Shown here piece after piece: positions 51,001 to 58,900 of a stretch of 64,000 nt of DNA; the stretch's first letter is position 1, and each line of letters begins with the position of its first letter. This DNA comes from Manis javanica. Lineage: Eukaryota > Chordata > Mammalia > Pholidota > Manidae. The notes under the pieces were generated by a model. The model had not been told where the DNA came from and did not search any database. It saw only the letters and a list, made by a program, of their open reading frames with translations. The stretch covers positions 107,017,647-107,081,646 of the forward strand of contig NC_133174.1 of NCBI RefSeq assembly GCF_040802235.1, in the 5' to 3' direction. A program made the position numbers and the translations under genes.

Positions 51001-51708
51001 AACTGCCTCTTCTCATTATTGGTGGCCTTTCTCTTCCTATTTTTCTCTTACCCTACTACTTCATTGCTTTCGCTCCTTCCTCACTCTTCCTTGGCTGAGG
51101 ATAGAACCCAAGTATCTGGCACTGGGCAGGAATCTGTACTTGTCCTCTGACGTGGATTTCATTTGTAAAACTCTGGAGCACTTAAACTTTCTCAAGGGGC
51201 ACACTGGGTTTCTTCCAGACTGCATGTGACCATCCAGAGTGCTGGGCAAATCTCTCCCCAAGATCCATCTCCTAGAGCTACAGGTTGCACGGAGGGCTTT
51301 GATTTCAGCATCATTGCAAATACTTAAAGCAAGCAGCCTCCAGGCCAATCATTTCAGTTTAATTACTAGCCCCTTTGACGTTACTGGCTGCTGGATATGG
51401 AGGGCTGGGTCAAAAGACATCTCCAAACTTTGTTCCAAGAGCTAAAATGAGGTCTCCTGTCTTTCCTCTTCGTATCCAAATCAGCTTGTAAAATCAAGCA
51501 AAGCCCCGTGCTCTGGACAGGCACCCCACTAACTTGGGTGTACCTGGCTGAGCTGCACTATAGATCCCCCATTCAGTACACACCCACACGCCCTACAGGC
51601 ACCCTTCTTCTTCCTCAACTTATGATTTCATTGGTCAGAGACGTTTTTAGTGTCTTTCTAACACTTTTTTGGTGTATATGGATATATGCTCAAATAAATT
51701 GTTGTATA

Positions 51709-52305
51709 GTATTTGAATGAATGGTGAAAAATATATTTGCTCTTAGAATCATGTGCACTAATAAGAAATGCTATAAAGAGAATGCCTTTAAGAAATCTAG
51801 TGAGCCTCAAACATTTTAAAAATACTTTTATATGGTATATATTTATAAATTTAGTATGCATAAATATATAAAACATTTGTAAATAATATACAAAATGTTC
51901 ATAATAGAAAATTATAAATTATGTTACCATATTCTATTATATATTTAGATTTTATTTATATAAAAAATTTAAATATTTATATTTTGATAGTTCAATAGGT
52001 ATATTCTAAATACATTTTATGTTAATCATACATTTAGGTTTTAATTATATATTAAAATGTAAATATGCACATATTTTAAGAATTCAATAATTCTGAATAT
52101 ATAAATTTTAGGTTGGTTACATTTATCTTATATGAAACAAAGTTATTCCTAAGTGTTTTTATATTTACATAAACATATAAAATACAAAAACATCTAAAAC
52201 TTTTTTGAAGTTGATAAGAACCACTAAGGGCATTCTCTATAAGATTTCTTATTCGTGCACATGATTCTAAGAGCAAATATGTTTTTTACCATTCATTCAA
52301 ATGCC
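51709..52305. repeat. Long AT-rich inverted repeat (hairpin-capable)
   Basis: Arms of about 80 bases, 51709-51790 and 52226-52305, are reverse complements with few differences; both contain TTTGCTCTTAGAATCATGTG in one orientation. The 435-base spacer is extremely AT-rich with further partial complementarity. It could be a palindromic non-autonomous DNA transposon; no family identified. Confidence 0.75.
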
Positions 52306-52558
52306 ATATAAAATTTATATTTGTAAGGGTTCTTTATATTTATGAACAACATTTTATATTTGATGGTCACCCACTAACATGCATGCACCAGCAGGTCCCA
52401 CCTACTGCAACTGCCAGTGAAAAAGCGAGTAGCCAGTGCCTAACATGTAGTACGCGTGCTTTGAACCTGAGACCCACACACTGTCACTGCGCCCAGACAC
52501 CCCTAGAGCACCTGACTGGGCTGCTGGCTACACCTGTGGACCCCAGCCTGGGGTTGTC

Positions 52559-53775
52559 ATGGATCCCCACGCAGAGTCTGCAGAGAGGCACGGCTACATG
52601 AAGATAGTCTCTGCCCTGGTGCAGCAGGGATGAAAATGACTACCTGGGAGTCAATGAGTACTGGGGAGAATTAGCTGTATGGTCAGTGCCTGGATGGTGG
52701 CAGGTGCTTCAGCCAACAATAGGAAATAAACTTTCCGTGAGACAGCGGAGCATTTGTCTATTTGCCTTTCCCCCTTTCCAGATGCAAATCCTCCTCTGAT
52801 CTCGGTGATTGCATCAGAAGATGAGGAGGAAATACAGTGCAAACCTAAGGAAGGAGCAGGAGCACCAGCAAAGGGCCATGTTGGCGTGGGAGCTCCTAGC
52901 CTCGTGGATGGAGAGTTCTGGGAGGACGGTGGTCTGGAGCCCAGGCAGCCTGGGGACAGGCAGCAGACCCTCTACCGTCCCACTTTGATGTGTTGCAGCG
53001 ACAGGAGTGGGAGAGCGTTTTACAACGAATTCCCTACTTGGCCATGCTAGCTTGGTAAGCAGCATGCTGAGGCACGCTCACTTTCCAGGGAGCACTGGCT
53101 GGACCCAGGCTTCTTTCTCTCTCTCGGAGCCTCTTCCCTCCCTTCCTAAGCCAAAGGCCAGTTGAGGGTCCCAAGGCAACTGGGAGACCTCCTGCCCTTG
53201 GGCACCAAGGTAATTATTTTCATGTGTCATTAAAATGAGTGAAGCAGGGAAACTTCAGCAGAAGCCAGGTTTTTGAATACAGTGGTTGATTGGAGCCAGG
53301 GTCATGATCAAGGTGAGAGGAGTAAGGCACGGCTGGTTGTGCAAGTGGAGGGTCAGATCCTATCTTCAAGTTCTTGTTAACGTGTTCATAATAATAATTT
53401 GGATTTTTAAAAGTCGTGCAAAAAGTGTCATTTATCCAGAATCCTGAGTTTTTGGTGCCCCTTAAATTTAGTGTGGAGAGAAGACCATCTGGGTACTACA
53501 GAGTAATATACAAGGGTAGAGGTATTGTGGGTTGAGCATTTAAAAGCAATCATGTAATATGGATGAACGTTGAAATCACAATGTTGTCATGTGAAACCTT
53601 CGTAAGACTGTCTATCAATGATGCCTCAATTAAAAAAAATAAAAAATGAAAAAATAAAAGCAACCATGAACTGACTATGGTGTATTTAATTTTATCTACA
53701 GCTGAATGTTTGTGGTTTTCTCCGCTCAGAAAGGAGCTTGCAAGATGCATGCATGTGACTGAAGCCAGCATGCAG
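52559..53775 (+). pseudogene. RHOXF2-like homeobox pseudogene
   Basis: Three exons in RHOX order. Exon 1, 52559-52681, starts ATGGATCCC and contains ERHGYMKIVSALVQQ, then after a shift DENDYLGVNEYWGEL, similar to the start of RHOXF2. Exon 2, 52782-53054, has SVIASEDEEEIQCKPKEGAG, then KGHVGVGAPSL, then in another frame the homeodomain start HFDVLQRQEWESVLQRI. Exon 3, 53730-53775, is 46 bases with AG and GT borders and encodes KELARCMHVTEASMQ. Breaks: a frameshift in exon 1; exon 2 is 273 bases where the phase needs 3n+1; and the exon 2/3 junction codon becomes TGA. No last exon with WF text was found before 55900. It may be transcribed but cannot encode a full homeodomain. Confidence 0.78.
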
Positions 53776-53964
53776 GTCAGTATAAACGAAAATAATGTTG
53801 AACAAAAAACAATTAGCCATGTTTGGAAAATAAGTTTTGAACCTTAGCTCTTTGTGGGTGGAAAATGGGATATGCAAAACCCAGCTTGTAGGAATTTCCC
53901 ACTACCAGAGAATGTGATTTTCTAAAGAAAAAAAATACTTCTGGTCCTTGTATATAAGTAAGTG

Positions 53965-53966
<2 letters not shown>

Positions 53967-54023
<57 letters not shown>

Positions 54024-54025
54024 AT
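53967..54025. repeat. (TA)n microsatellite in the pseudogene intron
   Basis: Long perfect TA run following shared intron sequence. Equivalent AT/CA-rich tracts follow the middle homeobox exon at the other two loci (42795-42895, 58008-58180). Confidence 0.95.
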
Positions 54026-54114
54026 ATTATATATAAGTAAAGTATAAATATATTCTATGTAATACAAGTAAATGTGTGTGTATGTATATGCATGCATATA
54101 TACATTAGGGAGGA

Positions 54115-54250
54115 CTTCTGTGTGGAGACTGTCTACAAGATGGGAATAATAGCAATACCTATGTCATAGAACTGATGAGAAGAGTAAATGACATGACATA
54201 CGTTAAGTACCTAGCACCATGTCTAGCTACAGAGGAAGCCCTCAGAAATA
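54115..54250 (+). repeat. MIR element
   Basis: CTACAAGATGGGAATAATAG, ATGAGAAGAGTAAATGACAT, and CTAGCACCATGTCTAGC. 54251-55018 otherwise unassigned. Confidence 0.85.
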
Positions 54251-55018
54251 TTACTCCATAATATATATCTTAGCGCCACCGCATACCCTGAGGCATATGT
54301 GGCGTAATGGAAAGAAGCTCGCTTAAGGAGTCACATATTCTGGTTCTTTTAGAGATTCACGCTGCTTGCCCAGTTCTGATCTCCAATTTCTAACCAGTGA
54401 GGACCAGGACGTCACAAGTGTCCAGGACAGGAGACCCCATGGTAATGAAGCAGGCCTCACTTGACCTAATTGCACTTGTTGGCACATTTCTGTAGCTGTT
54501 TTTAATGATAGGTGGGCATCTTGGGAGACTATTAAGAAACATTATGCCTCAGGGACAAGCTCACTGTACCCTGGAGAAAAGGGAATTTTGTGAGACTAAT
54601 GTCTCTTGTGGTCAAGAAATACTGTTCTGAGGTTCAGCAGTTCTTTCGATCTCTTTTCTTTCTTTTTCTTCTGTTAAATGAAGTAAATTTTATATTTAGT
54701 ACTTTTTATTTTTTAGAAGCATATGTGGTATGATTCCAGTCTTACTAGATTCTCTCTCTGTGTACACTCATCCATTCACCCTGTCTTCTCTATACTTGTG
54801 TGTGTAGGGATGTCTGTGAGAATATCAACCAGCATTGAATATCACCGATATCAGCCCTGATTATTTCATCTTTGTGAGATGTGAGTGGATTTGTTCTTTC
54901 TGTTTGGGACTTGTATGAATTCCTTCAATTTTCATAATGCCAATCACCGTTTTACAACTAACATAGTATTCCATAAAAGAATAAATGGGTGTAAATCAAA
55001 AATATTAAAAAATGCATC

Positions 55019-55215
55019 GTGGGTAAAATTGTAACATTTCCCGAGGGTCTGGCCTGGCTTTGGTGCATTTGCATATCCTCGGGGGTGGAGAGAAGTTCAC
55101 CCCCCTGTCAATGGGTGACTACCTGGGCAAGTGAGGGCGTGTCTGAACCGGAGAGGTGAGGGGGAGGGGCTGGCGCCGGGGAGAGAGACTGCGCTGGGCT
55201 GCAGTCTGTCGGCTT
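55019..55215 (+). repeat. LTR-derived segment directly upstream of the RHOXF2-like gene
   Basis: Aligns with 63683-63895: GTGGGTAAAATTG, GGGGTGGAGAGAAGT, TGACTACCTGGGCAAG and GGGAGAGAGACTG-type landmarks occur in the same order. At 63.9 kb the segment continues to an AATAAA and LTR-like 3' end, so this is probably the U3/R part of an LTR. It contains an octamer ATTTGCAT at 55067-55074 that is mutated in the other copy. Confidence 0.65.
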
Positions 55216-55622
55216 GCCTGGAACTGTTGGCTGGGTTTCCGTGGCTTGGGGCGGGAGCGTGGCATCAGGTTCGGGACGCCAAGGCCCCGCTCACGAGAGC
55301 GCCCCCTATTATCGCGGCCACAACGGCTCCGGAGCCTGGTTCGCGCAGCCGTGAGGGGGATGCTCCGCGGGGAAGCGCCGCAGTTTGTCGAGGAGCCCCG
55401 AGCCCAGGAGAGCCGCCCGCCCCCCGCCGGGCCGCCGCTCTGGCTCGCGCGTTTGCTCTCCGGCCGGGACCAGAATGGCCTCAGCCGTCAGCGTGGCGGC
55501 CAGAGCCGCGCCTCCGGAAGCAGCCCAGCCGCTCGCGCTCGAGAGCCTCAGAGTGGCAGGGGCCGTGGTAGGCCTTGGGGAGGAGGCGGTGGAGCAGGTG
55601 GTGGGCGCCCCCCGGCAGGCCC

Positions 55623-55792
55623 AAGCCCCAGGAAGTGCCGCAAAACACCAGAGCCCCGGTACAACTAGATACACTGTAACCGTCGATGGACGCATGCGCA
55701 CCTCGGCCTGCCCCCATCCCCAGGAGTTGTTGCAAAAACCATAGCCCACGTACAGCTAGACACATTGTAACCATTTCTAGGCGTCAGAAGGA
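55623..55792 (+). repeat. Diverged 92-base tandem duplication in the 5' region
   Basis: Two units start at about 55631 and 55723. Shared order: CCCCAGGA, a GCAAAA run, AGCCC, GTACA, CTAGA, ACACTGTAACC versus ACATTGTAACC. Lies between the LTR-derived segment and the ATG. Confidence 0.7.
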
Positions 55793-55904
55793 AGGGGAAG
55801 GAGGCTGGCCGCCATCTTGGCGCTTTCTGTGTCCCAGGAATCTGAGGAGAGCCCAGCGCAGAATCTGCAGACGCACACAGCCTCCTCGAGTGCGCACTCA
55901 GGAC

Positions 55905-55986
55905 ATGGAGCCTCTGCCCCCGTGCCGCCGCGAATTTGCCTGCTTTCGCAGACGGGAAGCCGAGGACGACCGCGAAGAGCTGCGTG
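55905..55986 (+). CDS. RHOXF2: RHOXF2-like exon 1
   Basis: 27 codons plus one base, ending DDREELR. The donor GTG|GTCGGT is chosen because its phase fits exon 2 and it aligns with the pseudogene donor ATG|GTCAGT at 52681. The 162-base intron that follows is short. Without splicing the frame would stop at 56067. Confidence 0.6.
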
Positions 55987-58900
55987 GTCGGTGCCAGACG
56001 GGACATGCACTGCAGCCAACTCCCAAGAAAGAATCCCTGGGGGAGGCGGGCGGACAGGACGCCCCTTAGATGCTGCCCCTCATGTCCTCCTTCCCACAGC
56101 CTGGGCCCCAGCGCCCTGATCTTCACCTTTGGCTTTCTTCCTTTGCAGAAGCGAGGCCTGCGGAAGGCGGAGAGCAAGAAGGCGACGGCGGCGACCATGG
56201 CGGCCAAGCTCCTGGCCTGGTGGAGGTGCGAAACCTCGAGGCCGTTGGCACTGGCAGCGGCGAAGCTAGAGAGCCTGGAGAGGCGGGGCAGGAGGAGCTG
56301 CCTGCGCAGGCTGCCATTGGGGATCCGGAGCCCAGAGAAGAGCCGCAGCGGGCCCAGCGTCACCTCTCCACCTACTCCCAGCTGCTGCTAATGGAGTATG
56401 TTTTCCAGCACACTGGCTATCCCAGCATGGCCCTGCGGTAAGCGACAGTCCCGCTTGGTGCGAATTTACCCCCCGGCTTGTGGGCTGCTCCAGGGCCCAT
56501 TTGGTTCCCACATGCCTCCGCCCCTCTCGAGCTAAAAGCCACCTGGAGGACTCGAGCCTGCTGGGGTCCCCTCCTGTACACCTGGGTCCTAGGGTGGGGG
56601 TCAGGGTTCTTCCTTTCGGGAATCAAGGGAAATAGTTGTGCACAGGATTGAGGTAAACCAAGCCGCGCTCCTCTGTTGTGCTAGAACCGCGGCAGGGGCA
56701 AATCAGGGTAGTGTCCCTACCTTTCTTTCACATTTTGATATATCAGTTCACTGTGGGTCGTTTCGGTATTGACTTTTACATTTGTAAACGCTGCATCTGA
56801 AAAAGCGTTTATCATGATTTAGTAATTTCTCTGCATTCCATAACGTTCGCTCTTGAGGTAAAACTGTCCCTAAAGGAAGCTTCAGCCTGGATAGTACAGA
56901 ACAGTGTAGTGCAGAGGATGGGGGCAGCGGCTGATAGAAAAATGGAAGCTAAGCAGAACCAGAGAGTGAACTGCAGAGAGTTTGTGCCGTCCATTCACGT
57001 CTACCAGGGATGTACTTCAGCCTCCTTGGCCCTGATAGATACACAGATACAGAGGGTTACGTCGAGCGAGTGAGCGATCAAGGTGTTCAAGGCTCTAATT
57101 TAATCCATAGAAAGGGGTAAGATCAGTAATTGAGAAGTGGGGCGGTATTTCCTCAGGCCGAGGGTTTTACTCATGTTGAAGTTAGTACCATTAAAATAAA
57201 CTGTGAATGAGATTTTCATGTGGTCTTGGACTGTGCCTCCTTTTCCTGGGACACTTGGCTTTCCTTAACTGCTTTCTGTTGACTTAATTTCACTGTAAAT
57301 CTTGACATGGTGTGAGTTTTCTTACTGCAGAAATTGGTCCATAAAATAAATCACTGACATTTCCCTGAAAAGGAAAAAGTATTAATGAGATCGCATCCTA
57401 TACTTAAATTCATCCACTAGTCCAAACGCTGAACACTTGTGATTTTGTCCCCTCAGACAGGAACTTGCAGGAATCGTGGATGTGCCTGAAGCCACAGTGC
57501 AGGTGAGTGCACCTGAAAAAGCAGTTAGTCAGGGCAGCAATTCTAAAACCTGCTGCGGGGCTTGGACACCCTTGTCCTATGCTTTCTGACATTCCTGTTT
57601 CTGTTGCCTTCTTCCTATTTAGGAAATAAGTTTTGAACTTTGGGGACTTGGTGGGTGCCAAAAAGGACAGATGAATGCCAGCATTTGGAAATTTCCCATT
57701 ACCAGGGGAACCTGGTTTCCTAAAGGAAAAACAAATTGCCATAATATACCATTCCTTGTATACAGGAATATGTATATACGAATGTACTTCAGCCTCTTTG
57801 GCCCTGATAGATACATAAACAGAACGTTCCAACGAGCGAGCAGTCAAAGTATTTTAAGGCTCTAATTTAATCCATAGAATGGGTAAGAGCAGTAACTGAG
57901 AGGTGGCGGCGAGATTCCCTCAGGCTGAGAGTTTGTCATTTTGAAGTTAAAAGAAACTGTGAATGAGAATTTCACGTGGTCTTGGATCCGTGCATCCTTT
58001 ACCTGGTAGACACACACACACACACGCACAGACACACACACACAGATATATATATATATTTCCGTTTGTATATACTACACTGAAATATATTTAATTATTC
58101 TATGTCACTGAATTCTATCTACATATAATATATATATTTATCATATCCACACATATATACACACACACAGATGCACAGTCATATATAGTTCTACTCTTTC
58201 TAATACTGCTATCCTTTGGGTAAGCCTGCTGTGTGGCATCAAATAAGGTTAAGTCTGAAGTGGAAATTATTCAAATTCATAAATAAGGGGGTTCAAATGT
58301 TAAAATTTTTAAACAAGCATAAACTCTGCAAAAGAGTGAATACGTGGACATTGAGGCATCGAAACGAGGGAACAGTTCACACCTAGAACACAACAGAGAA
58401 GCAAACTGAGAGTGATGGGGAGGGTGTAGCCTAATGTCCACGTGGCTGGCCCTCCTGCTGCAGTTAAATGTCTGGTAAGGTGGTATTAGGGACAGTGGCA
58501 GCCTGAATTAAATTTTCTGGAAGTCCTTGATATGACAGCCCCCAAACACTGCTAATGGAGTAGGTTGTGCATGATGGTGCCGATGGGAGGGGGAGTCGCA
58601 ACCGTGCAATTGTCTAAAAAGCCAGACAACCTAAAACAACCATTTCTGACAAAGTTCCACCGACTTAAGCATTCACTGCCAAGTGTCAGCAAGAATTCCA
58701 TAGAGTCAAACATAAGCCTGGGGGGTTGCAGGCACATCCAAATTTGTGAAACTACCAGATGCTTCAGTGAATATTCTCTTGGGGAATTTCTAACCCCTGA
58801 GGGTTTTTCTGCCATTTTGCGGCACTATTGTAAAGACACAGGGGAAGTCGGGGTGGCTCTTACTTCAGGCTGGATTCTCCCCTGTTGTCAGTTTTTTAAA

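Larger units (their letters stand above)
55220..56300 (+). promoter_or_regulatory. CpG island over the 5' end of the RHOXF2-like gene
   Basis: Dense CG dinucleotides and high GC from about 55290 to 55600, and again to about 56300, against an AT-rich background. Large frames on both strands (up to 232 codons) are open because of composition. Likely the promoter and 5' UTR; no TATA box seen. The transcription start is not determinable from sequence alone. Confidence 0.65.

Noticed and set aside
55131-55668. Frames of 146 and 170 codons in the CpG island
   Set aside because: Arg/Pro/Ala-rich in all frames, as expected from composition; more likely 5' UTR or promoter.
55665-56363. 232-codon antisense frame over the RHOXF2-like 5' exons
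   Set aside because: Open because of high GC opposite coding exons; no domain, and the other strand has supported splice structure.
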